From Fimbriimonadaceae bacterium (GTDB lineage: Bacteria; Armatimonadota; Fimbriimonadia; Fimbriimonadales; Fimbriimonadaceae): a stretch of 64,000 bases of DNA. The position numbers and the translations under genes are program-made. The stretch lies in the NCBI GenBank assembly GCA_019638795.1, contig JAHBTB010000001.1, forward strand, positions 310,001-374,000, read 5' to 3'. Numbering within the stretch: the stretch's first letter is position 1; each line of letters opens with the position of its first letter. This document shows, piece by piece, positions 52,447-61,451 of this stretch. The notes under the pieces were generated by a model. The model worked only from the letters and a program-made list of their open reading frames with translations. It had not been told where the DNA came from and did not search any database.

Positions 52447-54222
52447 CTATCCTCCCGAACGGGCCCGTGGGGCCGCCGCACCAGCACGCGATCCGCTGGT
52501 CGCTTGGCTGCCTCCCCGGCTCGTGCTGGGGCCACCGCGTCGCTGCGTGCCAAACCCGCCGCCTTGCTCGGCCTGTTCGATGCGCTGCTGCCGGTCCCGA
52601 AGCTCGGCCAAGTTCAATTCGGCCACGACGACTTCGTCACCGTCTTTGATCCCGTCCGTGATCTCGACCATGTCGTTGCCGCGGTCGCCGACCTTCACCG
52701 ACCGCCGTTCAGGTTTGAGCGGGTTGCTCGACCTGACGAGGACGTACGATCCTTGGTCGTCTTGCTTAAGCGCCTGTTGGGGCACCAGCATCACGTTCTC
52801 CTTCGCCAACTGGATGAACTCACAAGTGGCGTTCATGCCCGGGCGCAAGGGGGTCTTGGTCTGGTCGACCTGGTCGAGCCCGGTCAATTCGACGCGGACC
52901 TTGATCGACGTGATCGAATTGGCTGTCGTCGCGGCTGGGAAAATCTTGCGCACTTTGGCGGGGAACTTACGACCCGGATAGGCCTCGACGACGACGTTGA
53001 CGTCCTGGTCTTCGTGGATGCTGGCGATGTCGGCCTCGTCGACCGCGCACTCGATAAAGAGTCTGGTGACGTCGCTCAACTGGACCAGGCTGGTGCCCTG
53101 GGAGAAGGTGCTCGTCCCCGGCGGGATGATCGTGCCCTCTTCGAGGTACTTGAGGGTCACCACGCCGTCACGCGGCGCGACGACCGTCGTGCTGTCGAGC
53201 TGGACTTTGGCGTTTTCGAGCGAGACGCGGCTGCGCACCATCGACGCCTTGGCGTTCTGGATGTCGATCCCTCGGGCCTTCACGGTGAGTTCCCGGTCTT
53301 GGGCCTGCTTGAGGGCGACCCGTGCCCCCGCGAGAGCCTGTTCGGCGTCGCGGACGGTCTGCTCGGCGAGGGCGACGTCCTTGCCGTTGGCCTGGGCTTG
53401 GCGTTGGGTCTGGACAGCCTGGCGCACACGGGCCTGGGCGGCGGCGGTCTCGCTGGTCAAGGCGGCCTCCAACGTCCGTTGGCGCTGGAGCGCCGAACCG
53501 TAGGCCGCCTGGGCCGAGGCGACTTCCGACTCGGCGGCTTCGACTGTGTTGAGGGCGGAGTACCCCTGGTCGACGAGAGCTTTTTGCCGGGTCAGGTTGG
53601 CTTTGGCGTTGTCCAGGTCGACCTTGGCCTTGTTGAGGGCGACCCGGGCGTCCTCACGCCGTTGGGGGGCGTCGACTTCGGTCAGTTGGCGCAACGCCTC
53701 CTGCTGGGTCCGCAAATTGGCGTCGGCGGCCCGTTGTTCGGCGTCGGTCAGGGTCGGCTGGACCCGGTTGTCGGTGCGGGCGCGCTCCAAGGCGATCTTC
53801 GCCTGGGCCAGACGGCGCTCGGCGTCCTGGACCCCCGTGACCATTCCCCTCTTTTCGATGGCGGCATTGGTCTCGGCGGTGGCGACCCTGGTCTGGGCGG
53901 AGGTCATGTCGGCGGAAGCCTGGTCGTAGGCGGCGCGGGTGTCGCGGGGGTCGATCTCGGCGATCTTGTCGCCCTTGTGGACGAAGTTGCCTTCCTCGAC
54001 ATACAGCCGGACGACCTCGCCGCCGGCCTTGGACTTGATATCGACTTGGGTCAGGGCGACGAGCGTGCCCGTGGACGATGTGGACCGGATCAGCTCACCC
54101 TTTTCGACCGGCGCGTACCGATATTCGACTTCTTGCCCTTTGTTCGTGCCCGCGAGCATCCACCAAACACCGGCCACGATCCCGACGACAACCGCCGTGA
54201 TCCAGATCCACCTTCGATTCAT
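52447..54222 (-). CDS. macA: MacA-like periplasmic adaptor (HlyD family) with long coiled coil
   Basis: 591 aa, well above the ~370 of E. coli MacA. N-terminal membrane anchor (WIWITAVVVGIVAGVWWML), lipoyl half (VDIKSKAGGEVVRLYVEEGN), a very long hairpin coiled coil (~residues 90-340, rich in A, Q, R), the second lipoyl half (VVAPRDGVVTLKYLEEGTII), beta-barrel and proximal domains, then a Gly/Ser/Arg-rich tail. The longer hairpin would reach further across the periplasm. 5 bases from the permease gene. Confidence 0.9.
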   Translation of the reverse strand: MNRRWIWITAVVVGIVAGVWWMLAGTNKGQEVEYRYAPVEKGELIRSTSSTGTLVALTQVDIKSKAGGEVVRLYVEEGNFVHKGDKIAEIDPRDTRAAYDQASADMTSAQTRVATAETNAAIEKRGMVTGVQDAERRLAQAKIALERARTDNRVQPTLTDAEQRAADANLRTQQEALRQLTEVDAPQRREDARVALNKAKVDLDNAKANLTRQKALVDQGYSALNTVEAAESEVASAQAAYGSALQRQRTLEAALTSETAAAQARVRQAVQTQRQAQANGKDVALAEQTVRDAEQALAGARVALKQAQDRELTVKARGIDIQNAKASMVRSRVSLENAKVQLDSTTVVAPRDGVVTLKYLEEGTIIPPGTSTFSQGTSLVQLSDVTRLFIECAVDEADIASIHEDQDVNVVVEAYPGRKFPAKVRKIFPAATTANSITSIKVRVELTGLDQVDQTKTPLRPGMNATCEFIQLAKENVMLVPQQALKQDDQGSYVLVRSSNPLKPERRSVKVGDRGNDMVEITDGIKDGDEVVVAELNLAELRDRQQRIEQAEQGGGFGTQRRGGPSTSRGGSQATSGSRAGAAAPRARSGG

Positions 54223-54229
54223 CCTTCGT

Positions 54230-55516
54230 TCAGTCCTTTTCGCCCGGCATCGGTTGTCCGGTGGCGAGCCGGAACCGCACGTCGCTGGTCAAGAGATCAT
54301 AGACCGCTTCGACGTAGTTCGACTCAGCCGTCGCCAAGCTGACCTGTGACGTCAAGAGGTCGATGAGCGTGGCGGCCTTCTCTTGGTAAGCCCCACGAGT
54401 CATCGTGTAGTTCTGGCGCGCCACCGTCCGAGCTTCCTCTGCCACCTTCAACCTGTCACGGTTCTGCTTGAGTTCCGCAAACGAGCCCTCGATGTCCGCC
54501 CGGGCGTCGAGCTCGCTCTGCCGCAGAGACGCCTCTGCGGACCGAAGGTTCAGTTCAGCCGACCGTAACAGGCTCTTTGACCTTTGGCCGTCATACAAGG
54601 GGACGGAAACTTGGAACTGCAGGAGGCGAGAGTCAAAGACGTCTTGCCCAAACGACTTCGTGAAGGAGGTCGACAGCGAAAGATTCGCCATTGAGTCGAG
54701 CTTGGCGGCCCGGACACGTTGCTTTTGCGCCTCGACCTGGCGGCGCGACGCCTGCAAGTCGGCACGGGCCTCAAGGCCTTCACGGATCGCTTGGTCGAGC
54801 TCTGGCTCGGCCCCGATGGCCGGCGGTTCGACCGCTTCCAGCTGAGGAGACGCGGCCTCGTCCCAGCCGATGATCGCCCGGAGGTTAGCGTCCGCGTTGG
54901 TCATGCGGTTCTTCGCCGCCAGAGAGCTTGCCTGCGCGTTGAGCATGTCGGTCTGGGCCTGGAGTTCCTCGCGCTTGGCCGCGTCACCCAGGCTGACCCG
55001 CACCTGGGTCGCCTTGAGCGACTCCGTCGCCCGGGAGTAGTTGGCTTCCTGCACCTTGAGCAATTCGCTGGCCCTCAGGGCCTCAAAGTAGCTCACATGG
55101 ACGTTAGACAGCGTCACGCGGAGGGTTTGGAGAGCACTGAACTCGCTGGCGTCCAAGCCGTAGCGGGCGATGCGGTAACTCGTGTCGCGCCCCCCGTTGT
55201 CAAGGAGGAGCCAGCTCGCGGTGATCTCGGTCGAGGTGGACGAACTGTTCGTGCTCCCCCGGAACGGCCCCGTCGAGTTGTTGGTGCGCCCGTCACTGTA
55301 AAGGAAGCTCGGCGTCACGGTCGGGAGGAACGCGCTGTAGGCGGCGTCGACTCCTGCCTTGGCGTTCAAGTAGTCGAAGCGCGCCGCACGGACGAGGCCG
55401 TTGCGCTCCTTGGCCATTTTCAGCGCGTCAGCCAGCGATACCTGCTGGGCGCCTGCCCAACAGGCGAGCGCCAAGACTCCGGACATGATGACGGGTCGCC
55501 AGTTCTTCGTTCCCAA
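54230..55516 (-). CDS. tolC: TolC-like outer membrane efflux protein
   Basis: 428 aa, start TTG 55516 with GGGGGAAT about 6 bases upstream (ATG 55486 also possible). Signal peptide ends near CWAGAQQ. Two internally repeated TolC halves: SLADALKMAKERNGLVRAARFDYLNAKAGVDAAYSAFLP, and the later RQVEAQKQRVRAAKLDSMANLSLS. Forms the trimeric outer-membrane duct. First gene of tolC-macA-macB. Confidence 0.92.
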   Translation of the reverse strand: MGTKNWRPVIMSGVLALACWAGAQQVSLADALKMAKERNGLVRAARFDYLNAKAGVDAAYSAFLPTVTPSFLYSDGRTNNSTGPFRGSTNSSSTSTEITASWLLLDNGGRDTSYRIARYGLDASEFSALQTLRVTLSNVHVSYFEALRASELLKVQEANYSRATESLKATQVRVSLGDAAKREELQAQTDMLNAQASSLAAKNRMTNADANLRAIIGWDEAASPQLEAVEPPAIGAEPELDQAIREGLEARADLQASRRQVEAQKQRVRAAKLDSMANLSLSTSFTKSFGQDVFDSRLLQFQVSVPLYDGQRSKSLLRSAELNLRSAEASLRQSELDARADIEGSFAELKQNRDRLKVAEEARTVARQNYTMTRGAYQEKAATLIDLLTSQVSLATAESNYVEAVYDLLTSDVRFRLATGQPMPGEKD

Positions 55517-55557
55517 GGTGATTCCCCCACGGCTGTGGCCGGTCGGCCACGCCCAAC

Positions 55558-55563
55558 CTTATA
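55558..55563 (-). promoter_or_regulatory. -10-like hexamer of the tolC-macAB operon
   Basis: TATAAG on the minus strand, giving a leader of about 35 bases that contains the hairpin GTGGCC / GGCCAC (55535-55550). No clear -35. Confidence 0.35.
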
Positions 55564-55635
55564 CCAAGGTGACGCACTGCGCAGTTGCGCGGTGTCGCAA
55601 TAGGCCCAGGCAGGTCTATCGGCCACAATCACGGT

Positions 55636-56724
55636 ATGGCTTCGACCGCATCCAGCTCGATCGACCACATTGCCGCGACGTTGGGCAAAGAGGGCGAAGG
55701 GTTGCTCACCCACGTGTGCAAGACCGTCCCCAAGGAATCCTTGCACCTGCCTGGCGCCGACTTCGTCGACCGCGTCTGGGCCATGTCCGACCGGAACGTG
55801 CCGACCTTGCGCAGCATCCAGACCCTGTTCGGCCACGGCCGTCTGGCGGGCACGGGCTATCTGAGCATCCTCCCGGTGGACCAAGGCATCGAGCACTCGG
55901 CGGGAGCGAGCTTCGCCGCGAATCCAGCGTACTTTGACCCGGAGAACATCGTCAAACTCGCGATAGAGGGCGGGTGCAACGCGGTCGCTTCGACCCTCGG
56001 TGTCCTGGGTGCCTGCAGCCGGAAGTACGCCCACAAGATCCCGTTTGTCGTCAAGGTCAACCACAACGAGTTGCTCACCTACCCCAACAAGAGCGAACAG
56101 ATCCTCTTCGGCCAGGTGGAACAGGCCTGGGAGATGGGCGCGGTCGCCATCGGCGCGACCATCTACTTTGGCAGTGACGACGCCACGCGGGAGATCGTCG
56201 AGGTCAGCCAGGCCTTTGCCCATGCCCACGAACTCGGGATGGCGACGATCCTTTGGTGCTACCTACGCAACAGCGCCTTCAAGAAGGGTTCGACCGACTA
56301 CCACCTGAGCGCGGACCTCACCGGCCAGGCGAACCATTTGGGCGTCACGATCGAGGCCGACATCATCAAGCAGAAGATGCCCGAGTGCAATGGCGGGTTC
56401 ACGGCGCTGAACTCGGGTTCGAGCAGCTACGGCAAGCTTGACGAACGGATCTACTCCCAGCTGACCAGCGACCACCCCATCGACCTGTGCCGGTATCAAG
56501 TCGCGAACTGCTACATGGGCCGAGCCGGGTTGATAAACAGCGGAGGCGCCAGCGGGGCCAACGACCTGCGAGACGCCGTGACGACCGCGGTCATCAACAA
56601 GCGGGCAGGTGGTATGGGCCTGATCTCGGGCCGCAAGGCGTTCCAAAAGCCGATGGCCGAAGGCGCCGCCCTGCTCCAGTCAATCCAAGACGTCTACCTC
56701 TGCGACGGCGTCACGATAGCTTGA
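55636..56724 (+). CDS. fbaB: class I fructose-bisphosphate aldolase (FbaB/DhnA type)
   Basis: 362 aa from ATG 55636. Nearly colinear with E. coli Fba[124 protein letters not shown] and [21 protein letters not shown]. Splits fructose 1,6-bisphosphate through a Schiff-base lysine. The archaeal-type family is used in glycolysis or gluconeogenesis. Confidence 0.95.
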   Translation: MASTASSSIDHIAATLGKEGEGLLTHVCKTVPKESLHLPGADFVDRVWAMSDRNVPTLRSIQTLFGHGRLAGTGYLSILPVDQGIEHSAGASFAANPAYFDPENIVKLAIEGGCNAVASTLGVLGACSRKYAHKIPFVVKVNHNELLTYPNKSEQILFGQVEQAWEMGAVAIGATIYFGSDDATREIVEVSQAFAHAHELGMATILWCYLRNSAFKKGSTDYHLSADLTGQANHLGVTIEADIIKQKMPECNGGFTALNSGSSSYGKLDERIYSQLTSDHPIDLCRYQVANCYMGRAGLINSGGASGANDLRDAVTTAVINKRAGGMGLISGRKAFQKPMAEGAALLQSIQDVYLCDGVTIA

Positions 56725-56740
56725 CCACTTCTTGTCATTG

Positions 56741-56762
56741 GTCCCCTGCCGTGGCCGGGGAC
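56741..56762 (+). terminator. possible terminator hairpin after fbaB
   Basis: GTCCCC (56741-56746) pairs with GGGGAC (56757-56762), with inner GCC/GGC pairing around one mismatch. No T-run, so weak. Confidence 0.35.
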
Positions 56763-56805
56763 TGATGACTGGTCGCCCGGCGAGATTTCCAGGTCAAATA
56801 GCGCC

Positions 56806-57615
56806 GTGAAAGCGCACCTGGTCGCCTTGGCCCTCCTTGCCCCTTGTTCGGCCCTGGCATGGCATGACACCGGCCACCGTCTGGTCGGGGAGATCGCCTG
56901 GAGGAGCCTGAGCGGCCCCGAACAGGCCAAGGTCCAGGCCATCCTCGACAAGCTGACTCCCAAATACCGGAGCCTTCAGGGCGCGTGTGTCCTGCCCGAC
57001 GACGTCAAGCGGTTCCCCGAGTCCGAGACCGGCTACAAGCAGGACCGGTCGAAGTCGAACTGGCACTACTTTGACAAGTCGGTCTCACCGGGGCACGAAG
57101 TCACCGACGACGACGGTCAGTTGATGAGAAGGCTGCCCGAGCTCATCACCAGCTTGACCTTTGACCACGAGCCCACCGAAGCCAACGCCCTCAAGCTCGC
57201 CATGTTGGGGCACCTGGTCGGCGACATCCACCAACCCCTTCACACGAGCGCGTTCTATCTGCCCGAGACGGCCAAGTTCGACCGCGGCGGCAACGATTAC
57301 AAGCTCCAAGACAACCAGCACAACCTCCACTACCTGTGGGACGCCCTGGCCACCGGTGACGTCGACCGGCTGGTCGAGAAGATCATGCGCGACCACCCGG
57401 AGAAGTCGTACTCCCACCGTCGACTGACGGTCGGCCCAGAGGTGTGGGCGGACGAGAGTTGGAAGATCAGCAAAAAGTTTGTGTACTCGACGCCCCGGGG
57501 TCAAAAGCCGAGCCAAGAGTATATGGACAAGGCCCAACGGATCGCTTATGACCAAATCGCCTTGGCGGGATACCGCTTGGCCGAAACGATCAAGACGATT
57601 CTGAAGGGTCGCTAA
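56806..57615 (+). CDS. secreted S1/P1-type nuclease
   Basis: 269 aa, start GTG 56806. Signal peptide (LVALALLAPCSALA) cleaved to expose the N-terminal Trp-His (WHDTGHRLVGEIA), whose amino group and His bind zinc in this family. Further zinc ligands: WHYFD, HLVGDIHQPLH and GGNDY with HNLHYLWD. All nine positions expected of the trinuclear zinc site appear present. Degrades single-stranded nucleic acid or removes 3' phosphates outside the cytoplasm. Ends 26 bases inside rmuC's 3' end. Confidence 0.92.
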   Translation: MKAHLVALALLAPCSALAWHDTGHRLVGEIAWRSLSGPEQAKVQAILDKLTPKYRSLQGACVLPDDVKRFPESETGYKQDRSKSNWHYFDKSVSPGHEVTDDDGQLMRRLPELITSLTFDHEPTEANALKLAMLGHLVGDIHQPLHTSAFYLPETAKFDRGGNDYKLQDNQHNLHYLWDALATGDVDRLVEKIMRDHPEKSYSHRRLTVGPEVWADESWKISKKFVYSTPRGQKPSQEYMDKAQRIAYDQIALAGYRLAETIKTILKGR

Positions 57616-58990
57616 GGGCCAGACCTGGCAGCGCGTCGCCGATTAACTCCGCTGATTTCAGCACCCGGGTAGGTTTGTGGACGGGCCTGGGTTCGACGAT
57701 AGGCTTCGTCGTCTGCACACCCGCGTCCTTGAACCGGCGGGCGGCAGGAAGGACGTTGCGCTCAAGCGAGCCGCCCAGCGCCTCGTAACTGTCGACCGCC
57801 TTCGACAGGTTCTTGCCCATGTCGTCGTAATAGGCGGTCATGTCGCCCAGGGACTTGTAGAGGCGTGCGGCGTCTTGTTGGATCTGCTTGGCCTCATTGG
57901 CCAACTTTTCCTGTTGCCAGCCATAGGAGACCGCGCGCAAGAGCGCCAAGAGGGTCGTCGGGGTCGCCACGACCACGTTGACCGCCATGCAGTCCTCGAT
58001 CAGACTGGGCCGGGCCTCCACCGCCGAGCGGTACGAGGATTCCGAACTGACAAACATGACGCTGAAATCGACCGCCTCCGACTTGTGGGTGTAGTCCCTC
58101 TTTGCCAGCACCTTGGCATGCTCGTAGAGCTTGGCGGCGTGGTCGTTCACCAGCACCCGTGCCGATTCAGGGGAGTCGGCGTTCTGCGCCTCAAGGTAGG
58201 ACTTCATCGGGGCCTTAGAGTCGACGACCAGTTCCCGCCCTCCCGGCATCTTGACGATGGCGTCGGGCCGCTTGCCGTCGTCGAGGGTCGGCTGGAGGAC
58301 GTAGTCGACGTTCTCGGTCATGCCCGCCAGCTCGAACACGCGCTCCAGCACGAACTCGCCCCACTGACCGGCCTGACCCGAGTCTTGCAATGCCCGGACC
58401 AACCGCGTCGTCTCCGTCGAGAGCTTCACCTGGTTTTGGTCAAGTTCGGTGATCTTGTTGAACAGCGCGCCAAACGACGTGTTGCGGGCCTGTTCGAGTC
58501 GCTTCGTCTCTTCGTCCAACTTCGTCAGGCCGTCTTTGACCGGTTCAAGCAACCGTTCGATCCGCACGCGGCGTTGCTCGTCCTCCCCCTCCAAGGCCTT
58601 TTTGTAGCCGTCGAAGACGGCCTGGACGTCTTTCTGCAGGGCTTCGCGCGACTCGGTGAGGGCCTTGCCGGCAAGGTTGGCAAAGGAATCGGCCATGGCC
58701 TCGCGGGCCGTCTCATAGGCGGCGAGTTTCTCGCCGTGGGCCCTCTCCCGCTCGGCCAACTCGGTTTCCAAGCGGGTGACGGCGAACCCGTACTCGCTGA
58801 GTGAGTTTTGGGCTCCTTCCAAGTCTGCGGTCGCCTTCCGCAACTGCTCGTCCTGCTCGGCGGCCCGGCGACTGGCGGCGTCCAGCATGACTTGCAACGC
58901 GGACTGCCGGGCCCTCGCCAGAGTCCAGGCGAACGCCCCACCGACGACCAGACCGACGAACACGCCCACGACGATCCAGAGGCCGTCCAT
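57590..58990 (-). CDS. rmuC: RmuC family DNA recombination protein
   Basis: 466 aa from ATG 58990 (one membrane helix, LWIVVGVFVGLVVGGAFAWTL); upstream frame extension lies antisense to prpB and is rejected. Long coiled coil (~residues 30-170), then the RmuC nuclease-like domain: LVRALQDSGQAGQWGEFVLERVFELAGM, GGRELVVDSKAPMKSYLEA, SEAVDFSVMFVSSES, VVVATPTTLLALLRAVSYGW. Thought to limit DNA inversions at repeats; PD-(D/E)XK-like core. Confidence 0.92.
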   Translation of the reverse strand: MDGLWIVVGVFVGLVVGGAFAWTLARARQSALQVMLDAASRRAAEQDEQLRKATADLEGAQNSLSEYGFAVTRLETELAERERAHGEKLAAYETAREAMADSFANLAGKALTESREALQKDVQAVFDGYKKALEGEDEQRRVRIERLLEPVKDGLTKLDEETKRLEQARNTSFGALFNKITELDQNQVKLSTETTRLVRALQDSGQAGQWGEFVLERVFELAGMTENVDYVLQPTLDDGKRPDAIVKMPGGRELVVDSKAPMKSYLEAQNADSPESARVLVNDHAAKLYEHAKVLAKRDYTHKSEAVDFSVMFVSSESSYRSAVEARPSLIEDCMAVNVVVATPTTLLALLRAVSYGWQQEKLANEAKQIQQDAARLYKSLGDMTAYYDDMGKNLSKAVDSYEALGGSLERNVLPAARRFKDAGVQTTKPIVEPRPVHKPTRVLKSAELIGDALPGLALSDPSESS

Positions 58991-58999
58991 TTCAATTAC

Positions 59000-59005
59000 A
59001 GTATA
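59000..59005 (-). promoter_or_regulatory. -10 hexamer (TATACT) of rmuC
   Basis: TATACT on the minus strand (5 of 6 to consensus), 9 bases before ATG 58990, in a 51-base divergent gap shared with prpB; no ribosome site. Confidence 0.5.
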
Positions 59006-59029
59006 TCCTTGTCTGGGTCTTTGCACGGG

Positions 59030-59035
59030 TAGGCT
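59030..59035 (+). promoter_or_regulatory. TANNNT -10 motif of prpB
   Basis: TAGGCT, 6 bases before GTG 59042; no ribosome site. Confidence 0.45.
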
Positions 59036-59041
59036 TCTCCC

Positions 59042-59923
59042 GTGATCCACGCCCCCCTCGACCGACCCGGGCAACAGCTGCGCGACATGATGGCCCGGGG
59101 CACCGTCGTGATGCCCGGAGCATTCAGCGCCCTGACCGCCTTGGCCGCCTACAAGCAAGGGGCAAAGGCCGTCTACCTGAGTGGCGGGGCGGTCACCAAC
59201 AACCTGGTCGGCGTGCCCGACATTGCTCTGGTGACCTTGGAAGAGATGGCGGGCACCGCGGCCCGGGCCTGCCAGGTCGCCCCGGTGCCGGTGGTCTGCG
59301 ACGCCGACACCGGCTTCGGCGAGGTCTGGAACGTCGTGCGAACGATCGTCGAGATGGAACGCGCCGGCTTGGCCGGGGTCCACCTGGAAGACCAGGTGAG
59401 CCCCAAGCGGTGCGGCCACTTGGACGGCAAGGACGTCGTGCCGCGCCAACAGATGGAAGCCAAACTACGGGCCGCCGCGTCGGCCAAGCGTGACCCGTCG
59501 TTCCTCGTCATCGCCCGCACCGACGCCCGGGGTGTCGAAGGGATGGACGGGGCGTTGGACCGCGCCAAAGCGTATGTCCAGGCCGGTGCGGACGCCGTGT
59601 TTCCTGAGGGCCTGACGAGCGAGGCAGAGTTCGCCGCGTTCCGCGAGGCCGTCGACGTGCCGTTGCTCGCCAACATGACCGAGTTCGGCAAGACGCCGTT
59701 GATCCCCGCGTCCCGGTTCGCCGAACTCGGCTACCAGATGGTCATCTTCCCGGTCACCGCGTTGCGAGTGATGTTGAAGGCGGTGGAGGACTTCTATGCG
59801 GAGTTGCTCGCCACCGGCACCCAGGCGGGGTGGATGGACAAGATGCGCACCCGGGCCGAACTGTACGACACGGTGGACTACGACGCCTTCACGCGGCAAG
59901 ACGCTGAGTGGTCGCGACCGTAG
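59042..59923 (+). CDS. prpB: methylisocitrate lyase
   Basis: 293 aa, close to E. coli PrpB (296), start GTG 59042. Seen: [45 protein letters not shown] (metal-site Asp), [16 protein letters not shown] with the lyase motif KRCGH, and [19 protein letters not shown]. Cleaves 2-methylisocitrate to pyruvate and succinate in propionate breakdown. Citrate synthase, possibly also acting on propionyl-CoA, lies 1.5 kb away with mntH between. Ends 35 bases inside the mntH 3' end. Confidence 0.93.
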   Translation: MIHAPLDRPGQQLRDMMARGTVVMPGAFSALTALAAYKQGAKAVYLSGGAVTNNLVGVPDIALVTLEEMAGTAARACQVAPVPVVCDADTGFGEVWNVVRTIVEMERAGLAGVHLEDQVSPKRCGHLDGKDVVPRQQMEAKLRAAASAKRDPSFLVIARTDARGVEGMDGALDRAKAYVQAGADAVFPEGLTSEAEFAAFREAVDVPLLANMTEFGKTPLIPASRFAELGYQMVIFPVTALRVMLKAVEDFYAELLATGTQAGWMDKMRTRAELYDTVDYDAFTRQDAEWSRP

Positions 59924-61265
59924 GGGCCGGCTTCACCCAGCCCGAGACCGTGTTATAGAGCAGGTAGACGTTGAGCGCGATGATGACCGTCGCGACCGTC
60001 CAGCCCACCACTTTCGTGAGCGGCTTGTTCACAAAGGGCCCCATGAGCTTCTTGTCGCCGGTGAACTTGAGCAAGGGCACGATGGCAAACGGCAACTGGA
60101 GGCTCAGCACCACCTGGCTGAAGACGAGGAGGTCCATCGCCTTCCCTTCGCCATAGACGCCGATGATGAAGACGGTCGGCACAATGGCGACGACCCGGGT
60201 GATCAGCCTCCTCGCCCACCCCGGGATGCGGAGGTCGAGGAACCCTTCCATCACGATCTGCCCGGCCAACGTCCCCGTGATCGTCGCGTTCTGTCCGCTG
60301 GCGAGCAAGGCGACGGCAAAGAGCGTCGAGGCCGCCGTCACCCCCAGGACGGGGGCGAGGAGTTTGTACGCCTGGTCGATCTCGGTCACTTCGTGACGCC
60401 CGTGGAAGGCCGCCGCCGACACGATGAGGATCCCGGCGTTGACGAACAGGGCGAGAAGCAGCGCGATGTTCGAGTCCCACGTCGCGAACTTAAGGGCCTC
60501 ACGTTTGGCGGGTTCGTCCTCGCCGACCGCGCGCGTCTGGACGATGCTCGAATGCAAGTACAGGTTGTGCGGCATCACTGTCGCGCCCAAGATGCCGATC
60601 GCGATGTACAGGGCGGTCGGGTTAGACACGATCTCGGGCGACGGGACGAACCCACGGGCGACCGCGGCCCAGTCGGGGTGCGCCCAGAAGACGACCAGGG
60701 CGAAGCACGCGCCGACGCCGAGCACCAGCAGGGTGACGAGCCCTTCTAGGACGCGGAACTTGCGCCCTTGCAGGAGCAGGACGACCAGCACGTCGGCAGC
60801 GGTCAAGACGACGCCCCACACCAGCGGGATGCCGAACAGCAATTTCAAGGCGATGGCCGAGCCCAGCAACTCGGCCAGGTCACAGGCGGTGATCGCCAGT
60901 TCGCACAGCACCCACAAGACCTTGGAGACCCACGGCGAGTATTGGTCGTGGCAAGCCTGGGCGAGGTCGCGGCCTGCGACGATCCCCAGCTTGGCGCACA
61001 GAGACTGCAGGAACATCGCCGCAAAGTTGCTGAGCAAGATGACGGCCAAGAGGAGATAGCCGAACTGGCTGCCACCGGCAAGGTCGGTCGCCCAGTTGCC
61101 CGGGTCCATGTAGCCGACCGCGACCAGGTAGCCCGGCCCGGCGAACGCCAAGAACCGCTTGAGGCCGCGGAGGCCGGAGACGCCGACCGTCCGGTGTGAC
61201 TCGGGCAAAGACGGCATGGACGGCTTCCGCCGCCAACCGTCAAGTAGGCCCGAGTTCCATGTCAT
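59889..61265 (-). CDS. mntH: Nramp-type divalent metal transporter
   Basis: 458 aa, about 11 membrane helices. Metal-site motif DPGNWATD in the first helix and [15 protein letters not shown] in the sixth, the two hallmarks of MntH/Nramp; also [18 protein letters not shown] and [20 protein letters not shown]. Proton-coupled uptake of Mn(II), possibly Fe(II). The ATG follows TAAGAT by 6 bases. No obvious MntR palindrome or yybP-ykoY element is seen upstream. Confidence 0.94.
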   Translation of the reverse strand: MTWNSGLLDGWRRKPSMPSLPESHRTVGVSGLRGLKRFLAFAGPGYLVAVGYMDPGNWATDLAGGSQFGYLLLAVILLSNFAAMFLQSLCAKLGIVAGRDLAQACHDQYSPWVSKVLWVLCELAITACDLAELLGSAIALKLLFGIPLVWGVVLTAADVLVVLLLQGRKFRVLEGLVTLLVLGVGACFALVVFWAHPDWAAVARGFVPSPEIVSNPTALYIAIGILGATVMPHNLYLHSSIVQTRAVGEDEPAKREALKFATWDSNIALLLALFVNAGILIVSAAAFHGRHEVTEIDQAYKLLAPVLGVTAASTLFAVALLASGQNATITGTLAGQIVMEGFLDLRIPGWARRLITRVVAIVPTVFIIGVYGEGKAMDLLVFSQVVLSLQLPFAIVPLLKFTGDKKLMGPFVNKPLTKVVGWTVATVIIALNVYLLYNTVSGWVKPAPTVATTQRLAA

Positions 61266-61270
61266 GGTTC

Positions 61271-61279
61271 GATCTTACC
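61271..61279 (-). promoter_or_regulatory. GGTAAGATC box containing the mntH -10
   Basis: TAAGAT (61272-61277, minus) ends 6 bases before the mntH ATG, without a ribosome site. The 9-mer GGTAAGATC recurs inverted at 61348-61356 in front of citrate synthase, both preceded by GCCA plus 2-3 bases. Confidence 0.5.
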
Positions 61280-61347
61280 ATTGGCTAAATCTCTTTGCCA
61301 CACCTATTCTCGGAAATATGGGGCCAGGGACTCACATTTGGCCAGCA

Positions 61348-61356
61348 GGTAAGATC
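61348..61356 (+). promoter_or_regulatory. GGTAAGATC box upstream of citrate synthase
   Basis: Contains TAAGAT (61350-61355), a candidate -10 giving a leader of about 90 bases. Inverted copy of the mntH box 68 bases away. Confidence 0.4.
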
Positions 61357-61372
61357 ATTTCGATAAATGAGT

Positions 61373-61451
61373 GGTCCGGCGACCGGACCGCATGTGGAGC
61401 GGCACATGCCGCGATGTGGGGTCGCCCGGCCAGTTTCAACGGCGAATGGCC
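61373..61451 (+). promoter_or_regulatory. structured leader of citrate synthase with mutually exclusive helices
   Basis: Hairpin 1: GGTCCGG / CCGGACC (61373-61379, 61383-61389, triloop). Hairpin 2: CATGTG / CACATG (61391-61396, 61403-61408). Hairpin 3: GGCCA / TGGCC (61428-61432, 61447-61451) ending at the ATG. An alternative helix GGCGACC (61378-61384) with GGTCGCC (61420-61426) would break hairpin 1 and enclose hairpin 2. Confidence 0.4.

Noticed and set aside
61266-61451. yybP-ykoY manganese riboswitch in front of mntH
   Set aside because: The mntH ATG is 6 bases from its presumed -10, leaving no leader, and the conserved yybP-ykoY core sequences are absent.
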